Positions 9,860-20,746 of a DNA stretch of 64,000 nucleotides are shown one piece after another. Each line of letters begins with the position of its first letter. The first letter of the stretch is position 1. The notes below the pieces were generated by a model. That model was not told where the DNA came from. It was given only the letters and a program-made list of their open reading frames with translations, and did not search any database. The DNA is from Flectonema sp. DT1601 (lineage: Eukaryota > Euglenozoa > Diplonemea > Diplonemida > Diplonemidae), in contig OZ025783.1 of NCBI GenBank assembly GCA_964019425.1, positions 1,302,001 to 1,366,000 of the forward strand, written 5' to 3'. The translations under genes and the position numbers were made by a program.

Positions 9860-10076
9860 TATTGTTTTTCTAAATTACCAGTACCACTAAGTTCAGTATT
9901 CTTGCTTTGCTTTTATTCTTATGTTTCTTCTTTTCCTCTGCAGAAACAATATGTTAGGTCATTCACACGCAACGCTGATGGTCAACCACCGTATGAAATG
10001 GTTTTTATGAGTGTGGTTATCTACTACGAGTATCTTAGTTTTTTTAATCATCTCAACCAGCCAGTAGTAACAAACT
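9340..10076. other. Intergenic, homopolymer-rich
   Basis: It contains an A run near 9546-9568 and a T run of about 42 at 9817-9858, among the longest in the window. A CTTTTCCTCTGCAG acceptor ends at 9943 and a closer AACCAG at about 10060, either of which could supply the 5' end of the next mRNA. No gene is seen. Confidence 0.6.
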
Positions 10077-10886
10077 ATGAAATTGTTTTCGGTGTTAGCG
10101 CTTGTGGCTGGCTCTTTTGCAGCGAGTAACCGATCAATTGGTTGGTACATGCCGCCACATTTTGATTCTACTTTTGTAAGAGAGAACCTTGACGTTGTTG
10201 ATCGAATCAACCTCTGCTGTAGTCAGATTAACGTCCTTGCTAATGGAACAATGGAAGACGTTAACGGAAAGGAATACGTCACCAACAGAAGTAAAGAAAT
10301 GCACTCTCTCGGTGTTGAGTTTGTTATGATGGGTAGCGTCGATGAGCAGGCAATCCTAAGCAAAGATTCAGTCAAAGCCGTCGATGACATCGTCAGCTAC
10401 GTAAAATACACAAAATCCGAAGGGATCATCTTTGACTATGAACCAAAGAATAAATTCACTGACGAACACGCTTCGAAATACGAATTCTTCCTATCCGCCG
10501 TTAAGAAAGCATCGAATAATGAATTCTACGTTGGAATGGATGTATCTGGATGGGGAATTCTTAACAAATTCCCGATCTATGCCCCGTCAAAACTTGACAT
10601 TTATACCAGCATGGCAACAACGTATTACATGAATTCAGCTGTTACTCCAGAAGGTCATCAGTTTGTAAGTAATATGACTTCTTTCTTTGGAAAATCATCT
10701 CGTTTTGGAATTGGCTCAACAGCAACAATGTCAACTGGACAGCATTGCTCTTACAATTGGACAGCTCCAACGCTCGCTCCTTATCTTGATCAGTTGCCAT
10801 ACAGAGCAGTTGATATTTACCCATGTGACTTCGATCATAGAGGAACTCTCGACCCATCTTTTTTGGAAGTGTTCAAAAACTGGTAA
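10077..10886 (+). CDS. Secreted GH18-like (chitinase-fold) protein
   Basis: The 269-residue protein starts with a clear signal peptide (MKLFSVLALVAGSFAAS), so it enters the secretory pathway. The mature part reads like a small TIM barrel: an early strand SIGWYMPPHF and a fourth-strand motif EGIIFDYEP that resembles the GH18 signature DGxDxDxE with the final acid kept. A later MATTYYMNS segment may be the GH18 YD-type strand. Five Cys and several N-glycosylation sites (NGT, NRS, NMT, NWT) fit a secreted protein. At 269 residues it is shorter than most GH18 chitinases, so substrate and even activity are uncertain. Confidence 0.7.
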   Translation: MKLFSVLALVAGSFAASNRSIGWYMPPHFDSTFVRENLDVVDRINLCCSQINVLANGTMEDVNGKEYVTNRSKEMHSLGVEFVMMGSVDEQAILSKDSVKAVDDIVSYVKYTKSEGIIFDYEPKNKFTDEHASKYEFFLSAVKKASNNEFYVGMDVSGWGILNKFPIYAPSKLDIYTSMATTYYMNSAVTPEGHQFVSNMTSFFGKSSRFGIGSTATMSTGQHCSYNWTAPTLAPYLDQLPYRAVDIYPCDFDHRGTLDPSFLEVFKNW

Positions 10887-11794
10887 AGTTAATGTGTGTT
10901 GTTTTTCTTTTATCGACGAGGTTTTCCATTGCAATTTTCTGAATTATTAACCCTGTTAGTTATTGTGTGCGCAGTTTTTTTTGACTTCGATAATTAAAAG
11001 AAAATTAGAATAAATAATAAAAAGTGACTCCTTCGAAACGTGGGCTATACACCGCAACAGTGGGTCTGCTTGCATTATTTAAACTAATTTTGTACTCGTT
11101 GTTAACCAGTAAGCGTTTTTTTTGTTTCTGTTTTTTTTTATTTTCATAAATTACTTCCGCATTTCATTGCTTGGAAAAAAAAAAAAAAAAAACGAACGAA
11201 CCTATTTTTTTTTTTTTTTTTCCCAGAAGAAGAAGAAAAAAAGAGAATGTTTATTCCTTTTATTGTGGTGGTAATGTGCTTTTTATTGTTTAATTTTTTT
11301 TGATACACTTTTTTTTTTTCCCCTTCAAGGGGAGGGTGAGATGCGTCAAGCCTAACAGAGATTATGAGTAACAGCTTAGTAAGCCTTTGCTGATGAGTGT
11401 AGTTTGTTGTTTTTCCTCTTTAAAGAAATACAAACTGTGATTTACTTAAAGTCCACAAGCAGGTAGTTCTTGATGACCCCATCAACCCTCCCCCAAAAAC
11501 GGGGAAAGAAATCTAATAATCAAAAAAAAAAAAACTGTTGAAAAGGAAATATTACTCATTCTCAACCAACGTGATTTTTTTTTTTTTTTTTTCCCCTCCC
11601 TTTTTTGTGTTTCTTTCCACCTCCCAGCTGTTTTTTTATATCTTAGCACATATAGATCTCTCAGGCATTCTCACGGAATGTTTGTGATTTATAGATTGTT
11701 GCTTTATTGATGTTGGAAATCCTATCTAACTTTAAATGGTTTCTTATATTACGATAAAAACATAATTTTATAAAAGACATCACAACACTGACTA
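10887..11794. other. Intergenic, homopolymer-rich
   Basis: This region has many A and T runs of 10-20 bases, a purine-rich AAGAAGAAGAAA patch near 11226-11243 and C-rich patches. I see no gene, RNA gene or repeat shared with other parts of the window. No strong acceptor is obvious directly before the next ATG. Confidence 0.55.
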
Positions 11795-12946
11795 ATGGAA
11801 TCAAGACTCAGGCTAAGACTTGTTGCAAAAGGATGTGATTTGCAACAGTTGCAGGCACTCGAAGCATCTCCCATTTGGGGAGAAGCCTCAACAGCAATAT
11901 CTAATGACTTAAATTCACTCATAGGAGGGCTTCCTGGAACTGTCATAGGAATTAGTGTTAGCGCGTCACCAGGTGGAGGTAACGACTCCGTCCAATTAGA
12001 AGTTGGAATCGCCTGTGGAGGAGCTTCTGAATTAGAACAAAGATTAGTTGCTGTATTATATACACCTCATGATTCAATTAGAGTTTTAAATAACTTTACA
12101 TCATATTTAAGAATTAATGGGCTCAATGTTCCTGAAATTGTTTTGGATTCTTCTCGTTCGTTAGTTAGATACGAACCGATTGCATCGTCTGTGGCACCTG
12201 TTCCCGTACCAAGTATGATGCCTTTACCCGTACCGGTACCTGTCAGTATTCCGTTACCCAGTTCATTGCCTGCTCCCTCTTTACCTGGATATGCTGCTGC
12301 ACCGCTTCCGGTGTCTCTTCCAACTGCTCTCGCTCTGCATAGTACGCATCCTCATCCAGTTTCTCAGGAGCAGCTGCAACCCCAACGATGTCTCAACTGC
12401 GCTAACAATGATGCCGAGCTTTCTGAATTGCGATCACTTGTTCACACGCAGTCAGAATCATCCGCTTCTTTATATAATGAAAAAATTGCATTAGAAAGAT
12501 TGGTAGCAGAACTGAGGAGAGAGAATGCCGAGTTGAAGGCTGCGGCAGTGCCGTCGATGTCAATGTCTGCACCTGTCGTAAATGTTGCGGATTCTGTTGT
12601 CGCATCAAGTCCTGTTATTATTGATGACATACAGAGATCACTTGTATTACATCTTTCTGATCGTCCACCTCGTCTTGTAAGAGCAAACGTTCCTTTATCG
12701 AATGATATGGATGAGGTTTTATCAAAAGTTGCTGAGATTCGAGATCTTCGTTCTCATAATCTCGCGAATTGCACATCTCCACCTCCACCAACTTCGATAA
12801 CAACTCGGGCAGCTCTGACAACTCCTGTGAGACTTCCAATTGAAGCTACTGCTGCTCATAAATTAAGAAATCGTTCTTCTTTCGGTCCACGAACACCACA
12901 AGGATCGAGGTTAGATAGACGCAAGCCTTGGAGATCTGGTGTTTAG
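11795..12946 (+). CDS. Hypothetical protein with Pro/Val-rich linker and a coiled coil
   Basis: The 383-residue protein has a folded-looking N-terminal part (residues 1-130, MESRLRLRLVAKGCDLQQLQ, later LYTPHDSIRVLNNFTSYLRI). A linker of repeated PVP/PLP motifs covers about 131-185. A CLNCANND motif follows, then a short coiled coil near 225-250 (SLYNEKIALERLVAELRREN) and a basic tail (SRLDRRKPWRSGV). I recognise no family. The clean ATG, long frame and coding-like composition support a real gene. Confidence 0.75.
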   Translation: MESRLRLRLVAKGCDLQQLQALEASPIWGEASTAISNDLNSLIGGLPGTVIGISVSASPGGGNDSVQLEVGIACGGASELEQRLVAVLYTPHDSIRVLNNFTSYLRINGLNVPEIVLDSSRSLVRYEPIASSVAPVPVPSMMPLPVPVPVSIPLPSSLPAPSLPGYAAAPLPVSLPTALALHSTHPHPVSQEQLQPQRCLNCANNDAELSELRSLVHTQSESSASLYNEKIALERLVAELRRENAELKAAAVPSMSMSAPVVNVADSVVASSPVIIDDIQRSLVLHLSDRPPRLVRANVPLSNDMDEVLSKVAEIRDLRSHNLANCTSPPPPTSITTRAALTTPVRLPIEATAAHKLRNRSSFGPRTPQGSRLDRRKPWRSGV

Positions 12947-13440
12947 AATATTAAAATTGTGATCAAATATATTAACAACTACTGAGGATAAGGAATCTTT
13001 CTTATCCTTGTTTTTCGTTCTTTCCCTGCTAATTTACCACACGGCGTTTCTTTTTTTTTTTTTTTTTTTGTATTCTTATTCTTGTCGCCGATGTGATGTA
13101 TTAGTGTTGTATTCTTGATTCGTAGAAAAAATTATTACCATCCCCGTCCTTCCCCGTCTTTATATTACAACATGTTTGTACGTATCTTGCTGCTATAGCA
13201 AGATTGACTGTGTTTTGTTGTTCATTTATTGATATATATCCTTACTTTTAATATCAAACAGGCAGGTGAGAAGTATTCAACAAAAAAAAAGTCTATACAA
13301 TCACACTAAAGAATAGTTAACATCCCTTCACGCCTGAGGGAGTCTTTACGGTTGTGTGGTATCAAATAACTGATACCCCGTAAGCTTACCATGATGTACA
13401 AGTGTTAAGATTTTTTTTTAAAAACAGGGTCGCAGGGGGG
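12947..13440. other. Intergenic with shared 27-base motif upstream of the Rab gene
   Basis: It holds a T run (13050-13069), two CAG acceptors (about 13261 and 13427) and a 27-base motif at 13326-13352 that recurs at 21406-21432 in front of another gene. A hairpin with six-base arms (GGTATC and GATACC) lies near 13359-13378. No gene is seen. Confidence 0.6.
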
Positions 13441-14160
13441 ATGACTCAGGATGGCGAACAACTTTACAAGACTCTCGTAGTGGGAGACTATGCCGTTGGC
13501 AAGACCAGTTTAATTAGGAGATATACAACGGGTGAATTTAGTGGACATTACAGAATAACAATTGGAGTTGATTTTTGTACTAAACAAGTAGAATGCGATG
13601 GAAGAGGAGTGACGCTGCAGCTTTGGGACATAGCTGGACATGAAAGGTTCGGTGCAATGACCAGAGTCTATTATAAATTTGCTACCGCGGCTGTAGTCGT
13701 ATTCGACTTGACGAGACCAAGCACGTTAGAATCAGCAAAGAAATGGAGGGCAGACATTAACGCAAAAGTTTTACTTCCCAACGATCAGCCGATACCTATG
13801 CTGTTGGTTGCTAATAAGTGTGATGTCAAAACAGCTGAAACGGAGGCACTAAAAGCTAAATTAGACGATTTCGTTGAACAAAATGGATTCTTTGGTTGGA
13901 TGGAAACCTCTGCTGCCGACAATATCAATGTAGAACCTTGCTTTAAGGCTTTGGTTGCTGAAGTTATTTCACTCACAAAAGGAATGCAAATTCAAGCACC
14001 AAAGCAGCAAGATTCATTTATAATGAGCAGACCAAACACGTATGTGCAATCGATTATATACTACAGTTTATTTAGTTTAAGAGGAAAGAATGAAACAAAC
14101 AAACACCAAAACAGGGAAACTTACTCTGAGAAAAAGAAGTGTGGTCCGTGTGGTCGATAA
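13441..14160 (+). CDS. Rab32/Rab38-like small GTPase
   Basis: The 239-residue protein has all the G boxes: GDYAVGKTS (P loop), RITIGVDF (switch I), DIAGHERFG (switch II), NKCD and ETSAADN. The sequence HYRITIGVDF, DIAG rather than DTAG, MTRVYYKFA and GWMETSA point to the Rab32/38 branch, which acts on endosome-derived and lysosome-related organelles. The C terminus is extended and ends KKKCGPCGR, a plausible prenylation site. His67 stands where almost all Rabs have the catalytic Gln, which should slow GTP hydrolysis. I start at ATG 13441, 14 bases after an AAACAG acceptor; a longer GTG-started frame is not supported. Confidence 0.93.
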   Translation: MTQDGEQLYKTLVVGDYAVGKTSLIRRYTTGEFSGHYRITIGVDFCTKQVECDGRGVTLQLWDIAGHERFGAMTRVYYKFATAAVVVFDLTRPSTLESAKKWRADINAKVLLPNDQPIPMLLVANKCDVKTAETEALKAKLDDFVEQNGFFGWMETSAADNINVEPCFKALVAEVISLTKGMQIQAPKQQDSFIMSRPNTYVQSIIYYSLFSLRGKNETNKHQNRETYSEKKKCGPCGR

Positions 14161-14974
14161 ATTCTGTTTGTTCGTTTCTAGTCAGCAAAAGTAGTTTAGT
14201 CTTGGGAAGATATTTCTTTTTTTTTTTCCAACCAATTAGGAAATTTGAAAAAAAAAAAAAAAAAAAATGACTTTCTATCATTATTGTATTATAGACAAAA
14301 CAGAGAACAGGAAGCGTTCCTGACTGCAATCATATTAAAGGAATTTAAAAAAAAAACGCCTTACTTACTGAGTGATCTTAATGTGTGTCGTGTAGCACAT
14401 CTGTTTATATTTTTTTGTCAGATTGCTTTGGTGTTTAAATCCGTTGGTTGAATAACAACAAAAAAAAAAAAAAAGAAAAGAAACTGTTTTCGTCAAACAC
14501 CAAAACGCTGGATGTTTGTATTCGGGTGTCGTTATAGTACTTGTAAAGTGATTAACCCAGTTTATTAATCAAAAAAAAAAAAAAAGAAAAAAAAAAAACA
14601 GTTGCTAACATTCCCACAGAATTTTGCTTTTTGTAAATCTGTACTTATTGTCTTTCCCCTTCCATAAATTGTCCCCCTGATGCTCCGTATTTATTGTTGT
14701 TATTGGTTTGCTTTTCTTTTCTTTTGGTTACTGTTGTTTTTTTATTTTTTTTTTTAAAAACCAATTTTTCTTATTTTTTGTTCCCGTGTGTTATGAAAAT
14801 TCGAATTGCTGTGTTGCAAGTCACTGTGTTTCTTTGGGGAGGTGTCGCGACAACAACGAGAAAAAAAAAATTTAAAGAAGTAAAAAAAAAAGAATAATAA
14901 TAAAGGAGAAAAAGGGGGACGCAGAGGTCTGTTTATTCTGTACGACGAACCCTTTTTTTTTTTTTATTATTCGA

Positions 14975-15009
<35 letters not shown>

Positions 15010-15436
15010 ATCATAATATTATGTTATTATCTTGTATGCCTATTATGCCTGGACCTCTCTATCTGAAGACGGTTGGTCACAAGCAATTCAGTATAACTTA
15101 TTTCAGTTAAACTAACTAGTTTTATTAAACGAGATTTATTACTCTTTTCTAACAGGTCTTTCAATCATAAGCGATCTTCTATTTTGTGTTCTGGTAGATA
15201 AGAATTCCGTTGCACCAGTTGCATTTAACAAGTATTGTAAAGAACGAAAATATCAGTTTAAGTCGGTTCACAGTTTCGTGACACACAAACAAAACATCAC
15301 AGTTGTTATATTACTATTTTTTCTGTATAGTTTTAGGATGAAAGCCGATTCTTTTTTCCTTATTTTAATTTCATTAAACAGGTAGCTCCCTTATAGAATA
15401 GAATTATTAGATTCCCATCCCCATAAATAGATACCA
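14161..15436. other. Intergenic with homopolymers and an R1 repeat
   Basis: The region carries several long A and T runs (for example A about 29 at 14978-15006). Its end holds the R1 repeat (15221-15351), a pyrimidine tract and the acceptor TTTCATTAAACAG ending at 15381, followed by a 55-base leader to the kinesin ATG. No gene is seen. Confidence 0.6.
15221..15351 (+). repeat. Dispersed short repeat R1, copy upstream of kinesin gene
   Basis: It runs from GCATTTAACAAGTATTG through CAGTTTAAGTCGGTTCACAG and ACACACAAACAAAACATC to TTTTCTGTATAG and GGATGAAAGCCGATT, matching 46791-46953 over nearly its whole length. It lies 85 bases before the kinesin ATG and leads directly into the pyrimidine tract used for splicing. 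Confidence 0.8.
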
Positions 15437-18400
15437 ATGACTGAAAGACAACAAGTTCCAGTCTACGTCCGCGTGAGACCACTCAACCAAAGAGAACTAA
15501 CAACTGGACAACAAAGCGTCTGGTCGAGTACTGAGCAGAGTATGTACAGTGAGTTACAGGGAAAGGAGAAGAACAAGTTTCATGTAAATCAAGTTTTTGG
15601 AGAGAGTAGTGAAACTGAAGAAGTATTTACAAAGACAACGAAGGATATTATAGCCCACGCGATTCAAGGATGGAGTGGAACAGTTTTCGCATATGGACAA
15701 ACATCAAGTGGAAAGACTCACACTATGATGGGTTCTCCAGATCACCCTGGTGTCGTTCAATTAGCAATGCACTACATGTGGCAAGAAATTGAAAAAGACA
15801 CTGACGCTGACTACATCGTAAGATGTACCTGTATGGAAGTATACAATGAAAGATTAACTGACCTTCACACTGGAACTGAACTCGACATTTTGGAAGCAAA
15901 GAATTCTGATCCGGTTTTGAAAGGAGAGACTCCAACACTTGTTTCCAGTGCAGAACACGCTGTTGAACGAATTTCTCTGGCACTTGAAAAACGTCATGTT
16001 GCGAAGACGAATATGAACGATCAGTCATCCAGGTCTCATACGATATTTAGAATTCAAATTGATAGAATGCCGAAGAGTGGAAAGTCAAGCACCAGATCAC
16101 TTCTCCATCTTGTTGACTTAGCAGGTTCTGAATCGATAAAGAAGACTGGAACTCAAGGAACAGCTGCACGAGAAGGAGGAAACATCAATCAATCTCTATC
16201 AGCACTCGTTCGTGTTATTAAATGTTTGACTGAAAAAGGAAAAGCATACGTCCCATTCAGAGACTCGAAGCTTACTAGATTATTAAAAACATCACTTGGG
16301 GGTAATACCAAGACTGCCATCATCTGTTGTATTACAACGGCAGCAGATCAATACGACCAGACGGTATCGACTCTTAGATTTGCACAGGAGGCATCCAAGG
16401 TTAAAAACGATCCTAAAAGATGTCTTCTGGCAAACGGCGACATCCCTCATGCCTTGAGGGCCACAGTCCAGGCCATGGCTTCGGCTCAAAGTGATGAAAT
16501 CCGTGAGCAGTACCGCGGGCAGTTACAGGCACTCGTACAGGAGATGGAACAACTGAAATCTGATCAAGAAAAAAAGCAGACAGATTATGAAAAGATGCTT
16601 CACGATGAACGTGAAAAGCGTAAAGCAGCTGAAACAGCTTTATTCCAACAAAATAAACCTGGAACAAAAATAATTAACCGCCGTCAAACAATGGTAATGG
16701 GCGGGGGTTCCCTCCCGGGATGGTCACCTAAACAACAAGGCAGAGGATCATTCGCAGCACCAATACCAAAAAGAGTTAGTTTTGGTGGTCTAGAAGGTGA
16801 ACCACTTTCACCGACCCCAACAACACCAAGACTATCAAGGCCTCGTATGTCTACTGAGCTAAGAAAGGATTTAGATGCTATTAGAGAAGAGTTGGCTATA
16901 AAATCTGCTTCTTTATTGGAACGTGAAAATGAAATTCTCAACACCAAAGAACTCCTCAAGGAAAAGGAAGACGAACTACGTGAACACGTCACCAACAAAG
17001 ATGTTCTGGAAGATAAATTAGTAAAGGCTTGTGAAATGGGACAGCTCTTAATGGATCAGCGAGACAAAGAGAAATCTGACGTCATGGACGAACTCTCACG
17101 AACAAAAGAAGAAAAGTACGATGCTGAAATGGCAAAGCACAGAATGCTTCAGGAAATGAGTGAACTGCAGGCGGAGTTGAGGAAAGTCAAAACCCAAAAC
17201 CGTCTTCTTGACAACTCTGAGAAGGAAAGATTATCTCTGCAGCAGCAAGCCAGTCAACTTGCTTCAGAGAATGGTGATTTAACCATGGCAAACAACATCT
17301 TGGATACTAATAATGCTGTTGGATGGCAGTCAAAGTGGAATGATAAGAAACACGTTGAGGAGCTGAACAACCTTCGCGAAGGTCTCGAAAAAGAAATGGG
17401 AGAGCGATCTGCGATATTGCAATCAGAAATTCAACAAATGAAACAAAGCCACGTTGAACAACTTGAATCTCTCAATGAAGAGCAAACCAGAAGAGAAGCT
17501 GACTACGTATCAAAGTTGGAATCCCTTAAAGAGAATCACACTGAGGAACTCGCAACTCTGGCTAACAGCAGTGAGATCGCAACGCTTCAATTCGCGAAGG
17601 ATAAAGAAGTCATGCAGAGAGATTTCGAACTTCAAATTTCAGAGCAAAGATCCGTCTTAAAGACAACTGAGGAATCTCTGGCAAGAAAGGTTGAGGAACT
17701 CAGGGAAGAAGCCAGCGTCGAGTCTGGGCTCAGAGAGAGAAAGTTCGAAGAAGACACCGCAGAGCTAAGAGCTAAATTAGATGTCGAAAAGAGAGCACAC
17801 GAAGGAAAGATGTTAGCGATGGAACGTAACTATCAAAATGCAACAGACCAGGCTAATCGAGACTTGGAATCAGCAAGAGAACAACACAACACACTACTTG
17901 AAGAAACCAAAACAGAAGCAGCAACAAGAGCTCAACAATTAGAAGCTGAGCTTCGTTCCGTTCAAGACCGCGCTCTTCAGGAAGTTAAAAAAGTAACGAG
18001 AGACTTTACAGCTGAAACCGATAGACTTAAAAATATCCAAAAAGACATCGTTCAGGGACTCGAACAAAAACTTCACGAGTCCCGCGAATCTCACGAAACA
18101 GAACTAAAGCTTCTCGAGGACCAGGCAGAACAGGCAGCTGTTCAATTAAAGTCTGAAGCACAAGAAAAGGTGAAGAAACTAGAAGCGACATTTAACGACG
18201 AGCTTCTAGAGAGAAGTGAAGCCTTTAACGTTCACAAAGAACAGTACGAAGAGAGACTCATTACTTTACAAAAGAGTCAACAAAGACAAGAAGAACAAGC
18301 GACTGAAGAACGTACGATAATGGAAACTCGTTTTGAGCGTAAAGAAAAGCAACTTCAAGACTCTCTGTTTGAAGAGAAGGCTGGTTTTGAACGCAAATGG

Positions 18401-20746
18401 AAAGATATCCAACTTGAGATGGAGGCGAACGTTCAAAAGATTCAATCATCTGCTGAGGATGAGAAACACTCCCTCCGTCAGAAGGCAGAAGATCTCAAGA
18501 AAGAACAACAAGAACTTATCGACAGAGAGAAGTCTACAAAAAATGATTTAAACAGTCAACTCGTACAACTTCAGACTGATCGTGACCGTAGCATGGCAGA
18601 GGTAGAATCTCGATTCTCATCTGAACTCACTAAAATTAACAGCGAGCGTCACACTCTCAACGAGCAACTTCAAACCGAAAAGAATGCCCATCAACACTCT
18701 CTTTCTCAACTAGAAATACAAAAAGAAGCAGAATTAGCTCAAGAACGAATGCTCAGTCAGGAAAAGCTGAGAGAGGTCGCAGATTCCGCAGCAATGGAAC
18801 GCAGTCAACTCCAACAACAATTCACTGTAATGAAAGAAGAACACAAGGGTGAAGTTAATTCTTTATCACAAGAACATCTCGCAGAGAAACAGCGTCTTCA
18901 GGAATTATCAAAACAACAAATTGCTCAACTAAATGAATCACACACTCAGAAGATTAAAGAGATGGAGCAATTAAGAGAAAATCAACAACAACAATACATT
19001 CAAAAGGTTCACGTCCTGGAAGAAGAACGCATCGCTGAAGTTGGTTTCGCCAAACAAGAAGTCGAAGAAGAGAAAGCTCGTCATGAAGGCATTGTTACAC
19101 AGTTGGAATCAACTTTAGCTACAGCTCACCAAGAGAAGGAAGTTGAGGTTGCCAGCATCAAACAGAAATGTGAAGAAAGTAGGAAAGAAGCAGAAGTTGC
19201 TTTCCAACAAGAAATTGAAGAACGTGAGAAGGAGCTCTCTCAACTCGAAGAAGAAAAGGAAGCAGAACTACAAAGAATAAAGGATGAAATGGATCAACGT
19301 AGATCTGAAGCAGAAGAAACCCAAAAACAACTCGAAGAGAAGCTACAACACGATGTAAAACAAGCAGCTGCTGCTCACAGCGCTAAGAAGGCTGAACTAG
19401 AAGCGGAAATTGGTACTCTTCAGGGAGATGCTCAACGTCAACAAGAAGCTCACGCTGAACTGAACAAACAACACGACAACCAAATTGGTAATTTAGAACA
19501 AAAACACCAGGAAGCCGTTGAAAAGGAAAAAACTGACGCTGCAGAAAGACAACGCGGCCTCTTAGAACGTAAGCTGGTTCTTGAAGAAGAAGCTCAACGC
19601 CTCGGAGAACTAACAAAAAAACAACAAGAAGAATTAGACTGCAGCATGATGGCTCCACTACGTGAAGCTAGAAATATTCTTGAGAAGAAGTTATCAACCA
19701 AGAAGAGTGAGCTTTCTGAAGCAAAACATGAGATTCAGTCTCTTAGAAAGAAAGTTGGCATGCTTGAAGCCGACAAGGAACATTTGAGAGACAGATTAAA
19801 GACTGCTGGTGGAGGTCGTGGTGTAATCAAATCTTATGGAAAACCAGCTCCGAAATCTGTAAAAGCTCGTCGCACAGAGTCAGGTTCCAAAAGCAACAAC
19901 GCGTCCAACAGCGAGCAGATCTCCGAAGAAGTCGCTAAGAAAGAACTCGCCATCAGACAAGAGTTTGAAAAGAAATACGCCAGCCATGTTCCGGCAGGTC
20001 AAAACAAACAACCGACACAGGGATTCACAGCAGAACAAATGCAGCAGGCTGTCAAAAATAAGGAAAATGAATTAAATATGGCTGCTGAGTCTCACTTTCA
20101 GCAACAGCAAGGTTTGTTTGAAAGTCGAATTCGATTGGAATTCGAGAAGAAGTTTGAAAATGAAATTCACATGAGAATGCAAACCGCACAGGCTGAGTGG
20201 GAAGCGCGTGCATTTGAACACACAAACTCGATGAAGAAACAAAACGAAATGACTCGTGAGACTGAAATCAAAGCAGCAAAGTCAGCCAGTCAAGCGGAGA
20301 TAGCGCAATTGGAAACTGAACTACGAGTAGCTCGCACAGCGAGAGATCTTCAAACAGCAGCTGCTAACGACTCGGCAGCTGAAAAGGAAAAACAACTTCT
20401 CAACAGAATTAAATCCATGGAATCTGAACACGAAGCGAAGGTTGCGATCCTCCTCAGCAGTTCCTCTTCGGGAGGTGGTTCCCGTGCGGACAAAGAATTA
20501 GTTAAACAGCTGCAACAGGACAAAGAAGACACTGAAGAACGTGTTGTTCACCTCCAAGCAAGACTCCAGAAGATCACAATAGAGAAATGCAAAGCAGTAG
20601 AGGACTGTGCTAATATGCAAGATAAATTTGAAGAAACCATCCAAAACGAAAAAAGGAAACTCAGAAAGCAATTTCAGCAAGCAACTCGCAAAGCTGAAAA
20701 AGAAAAAGCAGAACTGGCAGCCACGACACCAGTTCCCCTTCCGTGA
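15437..20746 (+). CDS. Kinesin with N-terminal motor and very long coiled coil (kinesin-7/CENP-E-like)
   Basis: The 1769-residue protein begins with a kinesin motor (about residues 5-335): VYVRVRPLN, the P loop GQTSSGKTHTMMG, NMNDQSSRSHTIF (switch I), LVDLAGSE (switch II) and VPFRDSKLTRLL. GQTSSGKT and the N-terminal motor place it nearest kinesin-7, though CENP-E-like calls in protists are often loose. From about 340 to 1755 it is almost continuous heptad-rich Glu/Lys/Gln coiled coil, broken by a Pro/Ser/Arg-rich hinge (about 420-480) and a Gly/Lys/Ser segment (about 1455-1495). It should move along microtubules carrying a distant cargo or tether. The ATG follows a CAG acceptor by 55 bases. 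Confidence 0.95.
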   Translation: MTERQQVPVYVRVRPLNQRELTTGQQSVWSSTEQSMYSELQGKEKNKFHVNQVFGESSETEEVFTKTTKDIIAHAIQGWSGTVFAYGQTSSGKTHTMMGSPDHPGVVQLAMHYMWQEIEKDTDADYIVRCTCMEVYNERLTDLHTGTELDILEAKNSDPVLKGETPTLVSSAEHAVERISLALEKRHVAKTNMNDQSSRSHTIFRIQIDRMPKSGKSSTRSLLHLVDLAGSESIKKTGTQGTAAREGGNINQSLSALVRVIKCLTEKGKAYVPFRDSKLTRLLKTSLGGNTKTAIICCITTAADQYDQTVSTLRFAQEASKVKNDPKRCLLANGDIPHALRATVQAMASAQSDEIREQYRGQLQALVQEMEQLKSDQEKKQTDYEKMLHDEREKRKAAETALFQQNKPGTKIINRRQTMVMGGGSLPGWSPKQQGRGSFAAPIPKRVSFGGLEGEPLSPTPTTPRLSRPRMSTELRKDLDAIREELAIKSASLLERENEILNTKELLKEKEDELREHVTNKDVLEDKLVKACEMGQLLMDQRDKEKSDVMDELSRTKEEKYDAEMAKHRMLQEMSELQAELRKVKTQNRLLDNSEKERLSLQQQASQLASENGDLTMANNILDTNNAVGWQSKWNDKKHVEELNNLREGLEKEMGERSAILQSEIQQMKQSHVEQLESLNEEQTRREADYVSKLESLKENHTEELATLANSSEIATLQFAKDKEVMQRDFELQISEQRSVLKTTEESLARKVEELREEASVESGLRERKFEEDTAELRAKLDVEKRAHEGKMLAMERNYQNATDQANRDLESAREQHNTLLEETKTEAATRAQQLEAELRSVQDRALQEVKKVTRDFTAETDRLKNIQKDIVQGLEQKLHESRESHETELKLLEDQAEQAAVQLKSEAQEKVKKLEATFNDELLERSEAFNVHKEQYEERLITLQKSQQRQEEQATEERTIMETRFERKEKQLQDSLFEEKAGFERKWKDIQLEMEANVQKIQSSAEDEKHSLRQKAEDLKKEQQELIDREKSTKNDLNSQLVQLQTDRDRSMAEVESRFSSELTKINSERHTLNEQLQTEKNAHQHSLSQLEIQKEAELAQERMLSQEKLREVADSAAMERSQLQQQFTVMKEEHKGEVNSLSQEHLAEKQRLQELSKQQIAQLNESHTQKIKEMEQLRENQQQQYIQKVHVLEEERIAEVGFAKQEVEEEKARHEGIVTQLESTLATAHQEKEVEVASIKQKCEESRKEAEVAFQQEIEEREKELSQLEEEKEAELQRIKDEMDQRRSEAEETQKQLEEKLQHDVKQAAAAHSAKKAELEAEIGTLQGDAQRQQEAHAELNKQHDNQIGNLEQKHQEAVEKEKTDAAERQRGLLERKLVLEEEAQRLGELTKKQQEELDCSMMAPLREARNILEKKLSTKKSELSEAKHEIQSLRKKVGMLEADKEHLRDRLKTAGGGRGVIKSYGKPAPKSVKARRTESGSKSNNASNSEQISEEVAKKELAIRQEFEKKYASHVPAGQNKQPTQGFTAEQMQQAVKNKENELNMAAESHFQQQQGLFESRIRLEFEKKFENEIHMRMQTAQAEWEARAFEHTNSMKKQNEMTRETEIKAAKSASQAEIAQLETELRVARTARDLQTAAANDSAAEKEKQLLNRIKSMESEHEAKVAILLSSSSSGGGSRADKELVKQLQQDKEDTEERVVHLQARLQKITIEKCKAVEDCANMQDKFEETIQNEKRKLRKQFQQATRKAEKEKAELAATTPVPLP

